A program made the position numbers and the translations under genes. From Mangrovicella endophytica (lineage in GTDB: Bacteria > Pseudomonadota > Alphaproteobacteria > Rhizobiales > Rhizobiaceae), in NCBI RefSeq assembly GCF_002893625.1, contig NZ_PKMZ01000002.1:186001-250000 (forward strand): DNA of 64,000 nucleotides. The letters are read 5' to 3'. The notes under the pieces are model-generated. The model was not told the origin of the DNA and did not search any database. It worked only from the letters and a program-made list of their open reading frames with translations. Below, piece after piece: positions 1 through 8,225 of this stretch (within the stretch, counting starts at the first letter, position 1; every line of letters starts with the position of its first letter).

Positions 1-2
1 CC

Positions 3-77
3 AAGACGGCAGGCGACTGCGTGTATCGCGACCGCTCGGGCCGCCGTTACGTGGCGGAATGCCCGTCCGGCTACTGA
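3..77 (+). CDS. C-terminal end of a small Cys-containing secreted-type protein (partial)
   Basis: Only the last 24 codons and a TGA stop lie in the window; the frame enters from the left edge. The readable tail has the pattern C-x-Y, 11 residues, then C-P-S-G-Y at the stop. The same pattern (C-x-Y, 12 residues, C-P-E-G-Y) ends the lipoprotein at 270-575, so the two are probably tandem paralogs. The two Cys residues, 14-15 positions apart, could form a disulphide in the periplasm; that is inference. The family function is unknown to me. Start and length cannot be seen. Confidence 0.6.
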   Translation, partial: KTAGDCVYRDRSGRRYVAECPSGY

Positions 78-269
78 TCGCCGCCTCATTGATTGTCGAA
101 GGCCGTCGGAGCATCTCCGGCGGCCTTTGCGCTTTTGGAGGCGAACGACAGCAAGGCGTTCTGTGGCTGCCGGGTCATTGCCTCGCGCCCGCAGTTTGAC
201 GTCTTTCGCGTCCGCCATATCATCGGCACCACGATCTCCAGCGATCGTTCGGCTCGCCGGAGGCAGACA

Positions 270-575
270 ATGCGACCTTCATCCCTTGCCACCCGAAACC
301 GGACGCTGATCCGCGCTGCCGTTATCGCCGGGCTCGGGCTGTGTCTCAGCGGCTGCGGCTCGCGCGAGAATCTGCCGCCGGTCTTCGGTGCCGTCTTCGG
401 CGTGCCTGGCGTACAGCAGGCCCCTTATTCCGTCGGCAAGATCGGCGATCCCGTCGTGCAGCCGGGCGACCGCGTCATCGGCACGGCCGCCAATGCGCCG
501 GGCCAGTGCATCTACTTCAGCGGCACGAGCGATCGACGCTTCCGCGCGGACTGCCCGGAAGGCTACAGGCCTTAG
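270..575 (+). CDS. Small putative lipoprotein, paralog of the upstream partial gene
   Basis: 101 residues. The ATG at 270 follows an AGGCAGAC stretch and gives a basic N-terminus, a hydrophobic segment (about residues 14-27) and a lipobox L-S-G-C near residue 29, so the mature protein should be lipidated and envelope-anchored. The rest is Pro/Gly/Val-rich and ends in a C-x-Y...C-P-E-G-Y module shared with the gene fragment at the window's left edge. The reading frame is open further upstream to 93, but only the 270 start yields a proper signal sequence. I do not recognise a functional family. Confidence 0.65.
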   Translation: MRPSSLATRNRTLIRAAVIAGLGLCLSGCGSRENLPPVFGAVFGVPGVQQAPYSVGKIGDPVVQPGDRVIGTAANAPGQCIYFSGTSDRRFRADCPEGYRP

Positions 576-689
576 CTAGAGTCCCAGCCGGTGAGGCACA
601 GAGTTCGCCCCGGTCTTACCGCCGACGCCGTCCAGGCTTTCCACCCGCAGACTGCGTCCACTCGACCCTGATCACCATGCCCGGCGGCA

Positions 690-1475
690 TCAGTCAGTGG
701 AGGCAGGCGGCGTATTCACGGCCCGAACGAGGTCGATGAAGGCGGCGTGATAGGTGTAGCCGCCAACGCCCACGGGCGCGCTGAAGTCCATACGGTCGAG
801 GGCGTCGCCCCGACCCACTTCGAAGCCGGTGCGGTCGACGGTCAGGATCCGCCAGCCTTCTGCATCCGGCCGCTGCGCGCTCAGCATGGTCTCGACGGCA
901 TCGAGATGATCCTCGTTCATGTGGTCGCGAGCGCGCCGGCTGCTCGCCTCCAGTCCCTCGACAGCGGTCGCTGCATCAATGAGATCGGCTGCCTCCAGAT
1001 CGTAAGCCTTCCCGAAGCCACCGTTCAGCGATGCCCGTTCGACATCGACGGCGATGAACACGAAGTCGGGGAAATCCACATAGAGCTTGGCCTTCGGCTG
1101 CCGAGCCAGGAAGCGCTCGCGGCAGACCTCCATAGCGGGATCGTCGCGTTCAACCCGCCGGGCGCGTCCGGTCACGCTGATGCGGGGATGGGCGAGGGGA
1201 TCGCCTTTCCCCGGCTGCCCGAACAGGAGAGCACAGCGCGGATCGACAGCCAGCGACTTGCTGTGGCCGGAAAGGCCGGAGATCAGGAGGAGGGGCCGGC
1301 CGTCGAAATCGGTCGCGACGGAAACGCGGCTGATTGCAGGAAAGCCGCTGCCGGGTTCGAGGCAGGCCAGCGCCGCGTGGCGGGCGGTCCGCACCAGCGC
1401 CTTTGCCTGCCTCCTGACGGCATCATCGACGGGCTGGAGCAAGGATCGCGGTTCTTTGGCTGCCGGCCGGTCCAT
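690..1475 (-). CDS. HugZ-family / pyridoxamine 5'-phosphate oxidase-related FMN-binding protein
   Basis: 261 residues. The N-terminal part (about 20-160) has the split-barrel flavin-binding fold of the pyridoxamine-phosphate-oxidase superfamily, and the C-terminal part (about 170-255) begins with the D-H-M-N-E-D-H motif of the DUF2470/HugZ C-terminal domain. HugZ relatives bind or degrade haem, but many homologues in alphaproteobacteria are uncharacterised flavoproteins, so haem oxygenase activity is not certain. An ATG lies 15 bases further upstream (1490); I chose 1475 because a GAGGA sequence sits about eight bases before it. The gene is monocistronic here. Confidence 0.75.
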   Translation of the reverse strand: MDRPAAKEPRSLLQPVDDAVRRQAKALVRTARHAALACLEPGSGFPAISRVSVATDFDGRPLLLISGLSGHSKSLAVDPRCALLFGQPGKGDPLAHPRISVTGRARRVERDDPAMEVCRERFLARQPKAKLYVDFPDFVFIAVDVERASLNGGFGKAYDLEAADLIDAATAVEGLEASSRRARDHMNEDHLDAVETMLSAQRPDAEGWRILTVDRTGFEVGRGDALDRMDFSAPVGVGGYTYHAAFIDLVRAVNTPPASTD

Positions 1476-1828
1476 GATGGGCGTCCTCATCGTTTGGCGC
1501 CGCGCGTTCGCGCGGTCACCTGCTTTACCGCAGGTGAGGAGACGAGCAAGTCAATCCGTCCGTCTGCACGGTTCGGCCTCGGGAGAGCCGACAAGGCCCG
1601 CATGACGGCCACGCCGATCGACCACGGTCGTTCGATCGTAGTCGTCTCTGCCCTGCAAGCGGACGTTTGGATGATCGCCCGCTCTGTGCCGGCGTTGGCC
1701 TGCGAAGCGCGATCCGGTGCCCGGCTCGGTGCGGATTTCCTGGCGGTGCTTCCACCTACACTCGAAAGGTTCTAGACCCTGCGGGAATGGCGAAGGTCCC
1801 TGACCCTCGCCCTCGTGGAGGGAGCCGC
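1476..1828. other. Intergenic region between the divergent HugZ-like and mrp genes
   Basis: About 350 bases with no convincing gene. It must hold both divergent promoters. An imperfect inverted repeat occurs near 1615-1640 (CGACC/GGTCG flanked by CGATCG). A good ribosome-binding sequence (GGAGGGAG) lies just before the mrp ATG at 1829. Reading frames across the region are rich in Arg and show no recognisable domain. Confidence 0.5.
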
Positions 1829-2968
1829 ATGAGCGACGCGCTGAAGCAACAGGTCCGTGATGCGCTGGCGCGTCTTCCGACCCCGGACGGAGGTGGCGAC
1901 GTCGTCAGTCGCGGGATGGTCTCCGATATCTTCATCGCCGACCGCAAGGCCTTCTTCTCCCTGCAGGTGCCGGCCAGCGAGGCCGAGCGCTTCGAGCCGT
2001 TCCGCCAGCAGGCGGAGAAGGCGGTGGCATCGCTGCCGGGGATCGCCAGCGCCATGGTTGCGTTGACGGCCGAACGGGCTGCGGGTTCGGCGCCGCGCGC
2101 CCCAGCGCCGCGCGCGCCCCAGCCGGTACCGCAGCCGTCTGCCCCGGCGGCGCGCCCGGCGCCGCAAAAGCCGGGCATTCCCGGTATCCGGTCCATCATC
2201 GCTGTCGCCTCCGGCAAGGGCGGCGTCGGCAAGTCGACGACGGCGGTCAATCTCGCGCTCGCTCTGCAGGATCTCGGCCTGAAGGTCGGCATCCTCGACG
2301 CAGACATCTACGGGCCCTCCATACCGCGGCTCCTCGCTCTGCGCGACAAGCCGCAGAGCGCTGGCGGGCGCACCATCATCCCGCTCGACGCCTATGGGCT
2401 GAAGGCGATGTCGATGGGCCTCCTGGTCGACGAGGAGACGCCCATGATCTGGCGCGGCCCGATGGTGATGTCGGCGCTGACGCAGATGTTGCGCGAGGTG
2501 GAATGGGGCGAGCTCGACCTCCTCGTCGTCGATATGCCACCCGGCACCGGCGACGCCCAGCTTACCATGGCACAGCAGGTGCCGCTCGCCGGCGCCGTCA
2601 TCGTCTCGACGCCGCAGGACCTGTCGCTGATCGATGCGCGGCGCGGCCTCGCCATGTTCCGCAAGGTGGATGTGCCGGTGCTCGGCATCGTCGAGAACAT
2701 GAGCTACTTCATCGCGCCCGACACCGGTGCGCGCTACGACATCTTCGGCCATGGCGGGGCACGGCAGGAGGCCGAGCGTCTCGGTGTGCCGTTCCTCGGC
2801 GAGGTGCCGCTGGAGATGAAGATCCGCGAGACGTCCGATGCCGGCAAGCCGGTGGTGGTGGTTGAGCCGGACGGGCCTCATGCCAAGACCTACCGCGACA
2901 TTGCTGCCGGTGTGCTGGCGGGCATCGACGGCGGTCGACCGGCCGCGCCGCGGATCGTCTTTGAGTGA
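1829..2968 (+). CDS. mrp: Mrp/ApbC-type P-loop ATPase, iron-sulfur cluster carrier
   Basis: 379 residues. Residues about 1-90 form the MIP18/FeS_assembly_P-like domain, followed by a Pro/Ala-rich linker (about 90-120) and the Mrp NTPase domain. The deviant Walker A motif G-K-G-G-V-G-K-S-T, the switch D-A-D-I-Y-G-P-S-I-P and the D-M-P-P-G-T-G-D motif are all present. Proteins of this family are scaffolds or carriers that deliver Fe-S clusters in the cytoplasm. The usual C-x-x-C pair is not obvious in the part I read; the family often has it near the N-E-N-M-S-Y segment, where this protein has F-I-A-P-D. Start 1829 is preceded by a strong RBS. Confidence 0.9.
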   Translation: MSDALKQQVRDALARLPTPDGGGDVVSRGMVSDIFIADRKAFFSLQVPASEAERFEPFRQQAEKAVASLPGIASAMVALTAERAAGSAPRAPAPRAPQPVPQPSAPAARPAPQKPGIPGIRSIIAVASGKGGVGKSTTAVNLALALQDLGLKVGILDADIYGPSIPRLLALRDKPQSAGGRTIIPLDAYGLKAMSMGLLVDEETPMIWRGPMVMSALTQMLREVEWGELDLLVVDMPPGTGDAQLTMAQQVPLAGAVIVSTPQDLSLIDARRGLAMFRKVDVPVLGIVENMSYFIAPDTGARYDIFGHGGARQEAERLGVPFLGEVPLEMKIRETSDAGKPVVVVEPDGPHAKTYRDIAAGVLAGIDGGRPAAPRIVFE

Positions 2969-3007
2969 ATAACGCAATCGGGCAGCATGGCTGACCATAA
3001 ATTAAGC

Positions 3008-3063
3008 TTGCATCAATTTTGGGAAAGCGATTGGGATATTGGCTCGGGCGGACGCAGTCTGCC
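3008..3063 (+). promoter_or_regulatory. AT-rich dppA upstream region with a 5'-UTR hairpin
   Basis: The stretch 2990-3045 is clearly more AT-rich than its surroundings, as expected for a promoter; a TTGCAT at 3008-3013 and a GATATT at 3035-3040 are possible elements, though their 21-base spacing is not ideal. Just before the start codon, GGCGGAC (3047-3053) can pair with GTCTGCC (3057-3063) through one wobble, giving a leader hairpin. Confidence 0.3.
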
Positions 3064-3084
3064 GAACCCGATGGAGATCCTCGT

Positions 3085-4680
3085 ATGAAAACATTGAAGA
3101 CGCTTCTGGCTGCAACGGCGCTGACGCTCAGCCTGGGCTCTGCCGCTTCGGCCAAGACCCTGGTCTATTGTTCGGAAGGATCGCCGGAAGGCTTCGATCC
3201 TGGGCTGTACACGGCCGGTACGACCTTCGATGCTTCCTCCAAGCCCGTCTACAACCGCCTTGTCGAGTTCGAGCGCGGCACCACCAATGTCGTTCCGGGC
3301 CTGGCCGAAAGCTGGGAAGTCTCCGAGGACGGGCTCGTCTATACCTTCCACCTGCGCAAGGGCGTGAAGTTCCAGACCACCGACTTCTTCACGCCGACCC
3401 GCGACTTCAACGCTGATGACGTGATCTTCAGCTTCGACCGGCAGGGCAACAAGGAGAACAAGTTCTTCGCCTATGCCGGCGACGTGACGTGGGGCTACTA
3501 CAACGACATGTCGATGCCCTCGCTGGTGAAGTCGTTCGAGAAGGTCGACGACAACACGGTGAAGATGACGCTGACGACGCCGAACGCGCCGATGATCGCA
3601 AATCTCGCGATGGACTTCGCGTCGATCATGTCGAAGGAATATGCCGACAAGCTGCTCGCCGACGGCACGCCGGAGAAGCTGAACCAGCAGCCGCTCGGCA
3701 CCGGCCCCTTCACCTTCGTCGGCTACCAGCAGGACGCGGTCATCCGCTACAAGGCCTTCGACCAGTATTGGGGCGGCAAGCAGCCGATCGACGACCTCGT
3801 CTTCGCCATCACCCAGGACGCTGCCGTGCGTCTGCAGAAGCTGAAGGCCGGCGAATGCCAGGTCGCGAGCTATCCGAATCCGGCCGACATCCCGGCGCTG
3901 AAGTCCGATGACACGCTGAACGTCTTGGAGCAGCCCGGCCTCAACGTCGGCTATCTCGCCTACAACACCACGCAGGCGCCCTTCGATAAGCCGGAGGTTC
4001 GCCGCGCCCTGAACATGGCGATCAACAAGCAGGCGATCCTCGAGGCGGTCTATCCGGGCATCGGCCAGATCGCCAAGAACCCGATCCCGCCGACAATGTG
4101 GTCCTACAACGACGCGGTGAAGGACGACACCTACGATCCGGACGCCGCCAAGAAGATGCTGGACGAAGCCGGCGTCAAGGATCTGAAGATGAAGGTCTGG
4201 GCGATGCCGGTGGCGCGTCCCTACAACCCGAACGCCCGCCGCATGGCCGAGCTGATCCAGGCGGACTTCGCCAAGGTCGGCGTCGGCGTCGAGATCGTCA
4301 CCTATGACTGGACGCAGTATCTGAAGCTCGCCGGCGATCCGAAGCATGACGGCGCGGTTCTCGCCGGCTGGACCGGCGACAACGGCGATCCGGACAACTT
4401 CCTGGCGATCCTGCTCGGCTGCGACGGCGTCGGCAGCGGCAACAAGGCTGCCTGGTGCAACAAGGACTATGACGCGCTGATCAAGAAGGCGAGCACCATC
4501 TCCGACCAGGCCGAGCGCGCCAAGCTCTACGAGCAGGCGCAGGTGATCTTCAAGGATCAGGCGCCCTGGGCCACGGTGGCACATTCGCTGGTGAGCCTGC
4601 CGATGCTCAAGAGCGTCCAGAACTACAAGATGGATCCGCTGGGTTCGCACCGCTTCGACGGCGTCGACATCACCGAGTAA
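3085..4680 (+). CDS. dppA: Dipeptide-type ABC transporter, periplasmic substrate-binding protein
   Basis: 531 residues. A Sec signal peptide spans residues 1-23 with an A-S-A-K cleavage region. The mature protein is a family-5 extracellular solute-binding protein (SBP_bac_5) and matches DppA-like sequences: S-E-G-S-P-E-G-F-D-P near the N-terminus, P-L-G-T-G-P-F and N-V-G-Y-L-A-Y-N further on. It would capture peptides in the periplasm and present them to the DppBC channel encoded downstream. DppA relatives also bind haem or other oligopeptides, so the exact ligand is open. An ATG 66 bases upstream exists, but 3085 gives the signal peptide. Confidence 0.88.
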   Translation: MKTLKTLLAATALTLSLGSAASAKTLVYCSEGSPEGFDPGLYTAGTTFDASSKPVYNRLVEFERGTTNVVPGLAESWEVSEDGLVYTFHLRKGVKFQTTDFFTPTRDFNADDVIFSFDRQGNKENKFFAYAGDVTWGYYNDMSMPSLVKSFEKVDDNTVKMTLTTPNAPMIANLAMDFASIMSKEYADKLLADGTPEKLNQQPLGTGPFTFVGYQQDAVIRYKAFDQYWGGKQPIDDLVFAITQDAAVRLQKLKAGECQVASYPNPADIPALKSDDTLNVLEQPGLNVGYLAYNTTQAPFDKPEVRRALNMAINKQAILEAVYPGIGQIAKNPIPPTMWSYNDAVKDDTYDPDAAKKMLDEAGVKDLKMKVWAMPVARPYNPNARRMAELIQADFAKVGVGVEIVTYDWTQYLKLAGDPKHDGAVLAGWTGDNGDPDNFLAILLGCDGVGSGNKAAWCNKDYDALIKKASTISDQAERAKLYEQAQVIFKDQAPWATVAHSLVSLPMLKSVQNYKMDPLGSHRFDGVDITE

Positions 4681-4692
4681 TCCACGACCGCC

Positions 4693-4720
4693 GGATGCCG
4701 CCGCGACAGTGGCGGCATCC
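4693..4720 (+). promoter_or_regulatory. Intercistronic stem-loop between dppA and dppB
   Basis: A perfect 10-base inverted repeat, GGATGCCGCC at 4693-4702 and GGCGGCATCC at 4711-4720, with an 8-base loop, followed by TCTATTT. It lies 12 bases after the dppA stop. Such elements commonly protect the binding-protein mRNA or partly terminate transcription, so that binding protein is made in excess over the permease. The weak U-tract suggests partial rather than full termination. Confidence 0.65.
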
Positions 4721-4785
4721 TCTATTTCCAGGATGCGACGCGCTGACGCGCTTGCAATGCGACCGTTCCGGATAGAAATCGCCCG

Positions 4786-5793
4786 ATGCTGGCATTCCTC
4801 ATCAAGCGGATCGGCCTTCTGATTCCGACCTTTATCGGCGTCACCCTGATCTCGTTCTTCTTCATCCGACTCCTGCCCGGCGACCCCGTGATCGCGCTTG
4901 CCGGCGAGCGCGGGCTTTCGCCCGAGCGCTATGCGGAGCTCATGCGCAATTTCGGCTTCGACCGGCCGCTCTATATCCAGTATCTGCAGTATCTCTGGGA
5001 GGTCATGCAGGGGAATTTCGGCCGTTCCATCGCCACCAAGCAGCCGGTGCTGCGCGAGTTCTGGGCGCTGTTCCCGGCCACGATCGAACTGTCCGTCGTC
5101 GCGATGATCTTTGCGGCCGGCCTGGGCATTCCCGCCGGCGTCTTCGCCGCCGTGAAGCGCGGCTCCTGGTTCGATCAGTCGATCATGGGAGCGGCGCTCG
5201 TCGGCTATTCCATGCCGATCTTCTGGTGGGGTCTTCTCCTGATCATCCTCTTCTCCGGCATCCTGCAATGGACGCCGGTCTCGGGGCGCATCTCGCTCAT
5301 GTATTTCTTCCCGCCGGTCACCGGCTTCATGCTGATCGACAGCCTGCTGTCCGGGCAGTCCGGTGCCTTCCGCTCAGCGCTGAGCCACCTGATCCTGCCG
5401 GTGATCGTGCTCGGCACGATCCCGCTCGCGGTGATCGCCCGGCAGACGCGCTCGGCCATGCTCGAGGTGCTGAGTGAGGACTATGTCCGCACGGCGCGTG
5501 CCAAAGGGCTCGCCAGCTTCCGCGTCATCGGCATCCACGCCCTGCGCAATGCTCTGATCCCGGTGGTAACGACGATCGGCCTGCAGATGGGCGTGCTTCT
5601 CGCCGGCGCCATTCTGACGGAGACGATCTTCTCCTGGCCGGGCATTGGCAAATGGCTGGTCGATAGCGTCTTCAAGCGGGACTACCCCGTCGTGCAGGGC
5701 GGCCTGCTCCTCGTTGCCGTCGTCATCATGGTGGTGAACCTGATCGTCGATCTTCTCTACGGCCTGATCAATCCGAGGGTGCGCGCCCGATGA
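4786..5793 (+). CDS. dppB: Dipeptide ABC transporter permease
   Basis: 335 residues, the usual size of DppB. It has an N-terminal membrane segment (about 9-30), a conserved periplasmic part with F-G-R-S, and about five further helices. The cytoplasmic EAA loop that docks to the ATPases is visible as L-S-E-D-Y-V-R-T-A-R-A-K-G-L, followed by H-A-L-R-N-A-L-I-P. It forms the translocation pore with DppC, whose start codon overlaps this stop by four bases (ATGA), indicating translational coupling. Confidence 0.92.
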   Translation: MLAFLIKRIGLLIPTFIGVTLISFFFIRLLPGDPVIALAGERGLSPERYAELMRNFGFDRPLYIQYLQYLWEVMQGNFGRSIATKQPVLREFWALFPATIELSVVAMIFAAGLGIPAGVFAAVKRGSWFDQSIMGAALVGYSMPIFWWGLLLIILFSGILQWTPVSGRISLMYFFPPVTGFMLIDSLLSGQSGAFRSALSHLILPVIVLGTIPLAVIARQTRSAMLEVLSEDYVRTARAKGLASFRVIGIHALRNALIPVVTTIGLQMGVLLAGAILTETIFSWPGIGKWLVDSVFKRDYPVVQGGLLLVAVVIMVVNLIVDLLYGLINPRVRAR

Positions 5794-6731
5794 GCCAGAT
5801 TGGAGCGCAGAACGCGGAGGAAGGCATCGGGACGGATATTCCGGACCGAGCCCCACGGCGCAGCCAGCGACGTCAGCAGCTTGCCGACTTCTGGTACTAT
5901 TATTCCGTCAATAAAGGCGCCGTCGTCGGCCTCGTCGTCTTCGCCATCATCGTCGCCGTGGCGATCCTGGCACCGCTGATCGCCCCGCATGACCCGGTTC
6001 TGCAGGATCGCAGCGCGCTTCTGGTGCCGCCGGTCTGGATGGAGGGCGGAAGCTGGAGCTTCCTGCTCGGCACCGATGCGGTAGGCCGCGACATTTTCTC
6101 GCGGCTCGTCTACGGCGCCCGGTTCTCGCTCTTCGTCGGCCTGTTCGTGGTGACACTGTCGGTCTCGACGGGCGTCGTCATCGGTCTCGTCGCCGGCTAT
6201 GTGCGCGGCTGGGTGGATGCGCTGATCATGCGGGTGATGGACATCATCCTCGCCTTTCCATCGCTGCTCCTGGCGCTGGTGCTGGTGGCGGTGCTCGGGC
6301 CCGGTCTCGTCAATGCCATGATCGCCATTGCCCTGGTGCTGCAGCCGCATTTCGTGCGCCTCACCCGCGCATCCGTGATGGCGGAGAAGCAGCGCGACTA
6401 CGTCACCGCCGCGCGCGTCGTCGGGGCCGGACCGATCCGCATCATGGCAATGACGATCCTGCCGAACTGCCTCGGGCCGCTGATCGTGCAGGCGACGCTA
6501 TCCTTCTCGAATGCCATTCTCGAAGCGGCCGCACTCGGCTTCCTCGGCATGGGGGCGCAGCCGCCGACGCCGGAATGGGGCACCATGCTGGCGGAAGCGC
6601 GCGAGTTCGTGCTGCGGGCCTGGTGGGTGGTGACGTTCCCGGGCCTGGCGATCCTCATCACGGTTCTCGCCATCAACCTCATCGGCGATGGTCTGCGCGA
6701 CGCGCTCGACCCGAAGCTGAAACGGTCATGA
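5790..6731 (+). CDS. dppC: Dipeptide ABC transporter permease
   Basis: 313 residues. The N-terminal cytoplasmic tail is followed by an OppC_N type helix (about 47-70), the motif L-L-G-T-D-A-V-G-R-D typical of DppC/OppC, and five more membrane segments. The EAA docking loop reads Q-R-D-Y-V-T-A-A-R-V-V-G-A-G. It pairs with DppB in the membrane. The start overlaps the dppB stop by four bases. The next reading frame begins only three bases after this gene's stop. Confidence 0.92.
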   Translation: MSQIGAQNAEEGIGTDIPDRAPRRSQRRQQLADFWYYYSVNKGAVVGLVVFAIIVAVAILAPLIAPHDPVLQDRSALLVPPVWMEGGSWSFLLGTDAVGRDIFSRLVYGARFSLFVGLFVVTLSVSTGVVIGLVAGYVRGWVDALIMRVMDIILAFPSLLLALVLVAVLGPGLVNAMIAIALVLQPHFVRLTRASVMAEKQRDYVTAARVVGAGPIRIMAMTILPNCLGPLIVQATLSFSNAILEAAALGFLGMGAQPPTPEWGTMLAEAREFVLRAWWVVTFPGLAILITVLAINLIGDGLRDALDPKLKRS

Positions 6732-6734
6732 TGC

Positions 6735-7302
6735 ATGAACGACTGGATCGGTCCCGCGGTCATCGCAGCGCTGATCTCGTCGCTGGTGAGCGTCGGCGGC
6801 TGGTACGCGGGCTACCGCGTCAGCCTCGGACTGGAGCGGCACCGTCGCCTGGAGAAGATCAGGGACTTCCAGATCGCACTGCGCGCCGAAATCCGCAGCG
6901 AGCTGCATGATCTGCAGGCCCATGACACGCCGGAGATCCTCGCTTCCATCGAGGCGAAGTACCGGCAGGTGGATAGCTTCTCAGTGCGCGTGCCGAGCCC
7001 GGCCCGCCACGCTGTATTCGAAGCGATCGTGAACGAGCTTCATCTCCTCCCCGAGGAGGTCATCGATCCGGTCGTCATCTACTATCGCCAGCGCGATACG
7101 ATTGAGCGCTTTGTCGCAGATCTTCGTGCCCCTGACTTCCCGGCGCTCGCCTGCCGAACGGCAGCTCGCGATGTACAGGGACTACATCGGAATGCGCCGC
7201 TACCTGCTGGAGCTTGCGCGAATAGCTGTCGAGGTCCTCGATGAATCGCTCAGTAGCCGGGCCGTGGGCCCGTCGGACCGGAGATGGGTCTTGGATGTGT
7301 AG
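6735..7302 (+). pseudogene. Small single-pass membrane protein gene with an apparent +1 frameshift
   Basis: The frame from ATG 6735 encodes one N-terminal membrane helix (about 7-27) followed by a charged, coiled-coil-like cytoplasmic region. Near 7136-7142 the frame becomes a Pro/Cys/Arg-rich tail of low protein-likeness, while the +1 frame from there (ending at 7302) continues as a well-formed helix-rich sequence, with M-Y-R-D-Y-I-G-M-R-R-Y-L-L-E-L-A-R. Joining the frames gives one protein of about 188 residues. It lies between dppC and dppD, three bases after dppC. I do not recognise its function. It may be a genuine pseudogene, a sequencing error, or a gene that ends at 7244 as written. 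Confidence 0.5.
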
Positions 7303-7376
7303 CGGCTGGCTTGGGTCTGCTCATGATCGACCTTTCGGTGCATTCCGCCAGGATATAGGATCGAAAGGATAACACT

Positions 7377-8225
7377 ATGCCTCTTCTGTCCGTCCGCAAT
7401 CTAACCGTCACCTTCGCCACCTCGACCGGCCCGTTCAAGGCCGTCGACGGCATCGACCTCTCCGTCGAGGCCGGCCAGGTGCTGGCGATTGTCGGCGAAT
7501 CCGGCTCCGGCAAATCGGTCGGCATGCTCGCTGTCATGGGGCTCCTGCCGCCGACCGCGACCGTCACCGCCGACGAGATGCGCTTCGAAGACATCGACAT
7601 GCTGACCCTGACGGGCAAGCGCCGCCGCGAGATCATCGGCCGCGACATCACGATGATCTTCCAGGAGCCGAATGCCAGCCTCAATCCGTGCTTCACCGTC
7701 GGCTACCAGCTGGAAGAAACGCTGCGCCAGCATCTGAAGCTCGGGCGGCGCGAGCGCCGGGCGCGGGCGGTCGAGCTCTTGCGCTCGGTCGGCATCCCCG
7801 AGCCAGCGGAGCGGCTGAAGAGCTATCCGCACCAGATGTCGGGCGGCCAGTGCCAGCGCGTGATGATCGCCATGGCCATCGCGTGCCAGCCGAAGCTCCT
7901 GATCGCCGACGAGCCGACCACCGCCCTCGACGTGACGATCCAGAAGCAGATCCTAGACCTCCTCATGAAGCTCCAGACCGAGCACCGCATGGGCCTCATC
8001 ATGATCACGCACGATATGGGCGTCGTCGCCGAGACGGCCGATCGCGTCATCGTTCAGTACAAGGGTCGCAAGGTGGAGGAGGCGAACGTCCTGTCGCTCT
8101 TCACCGCGCCACGGGAGCCCTATACGCGTGCGCTCCTCGCGGCGCTGCCGGAGAACGCCACCGGCGACCGCTTGCCGACCGTTTCCGATCTCGTTGCCGC
8201 GCAGACCGCAGGAGCTGCCCGATGA
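7377..8225 (+). CDS. dppD: Dipeptide ABC transporter ATP-binding protein (D subunit)
   Basis: 282 residues. Walker A is G-E-S-G-S-G-K-S (about residues 41-48), the ABC signature M-S-G-G-Q-C-Q-R-V and Walker [13 protein letters not shown] follow, with the H-switch in M-I-T-H-D-M-G. This is the ATPase pair partner of DppF. Unlike many DppD proteins, I do not see the usual C-terminal four-cysteine Fe-S motif; the C-terminus is short. The RBS AAAGGAT precedes the start. The stop overlaps dppF by four bases (ATGA). Confidence 0.92.
   Translation: MPLLSVRNLTVTFATSTGPFKAVDGIDLSVEAGQVLAIVGESGSGKSVGMLAVMGLLPPTATVTADEMRFEDIDMLTLTGKRRREIIGRDITMIFQEPNASLNPCFTVGYQLEETLRQHLKLGRRERRARAVELLRSVGIPEPAERLKSYPHQMSGGQCQRVMIAMAIACQPKLLIADEPTTALDVTIQKQILDLLMKLQTEHRMGLIMITHDMGVVAETADRVIVQYKGRKVEEANVLSLFTAPREPYTRALLAALPENATGDRLPTVSDLVAAQTAGAAR

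Noticed and set aside
1525-1755. 76-codon minus-strand frame between the HugZ-like and mrp genes
   Set aside because: Low-complexity Arg/Ser/Pro composition, no RBS and no family resemblance.
3013-5268. 751-codon open frame on the minus strand opposite dppA/dppB
   Set aside because: Long antisense frames are expected in GC-rich coding DNA. Its sequence is Arg/His/Asp/Leu-rich without any domain, and the plus strand encodes complete, conserved transporter proteins.
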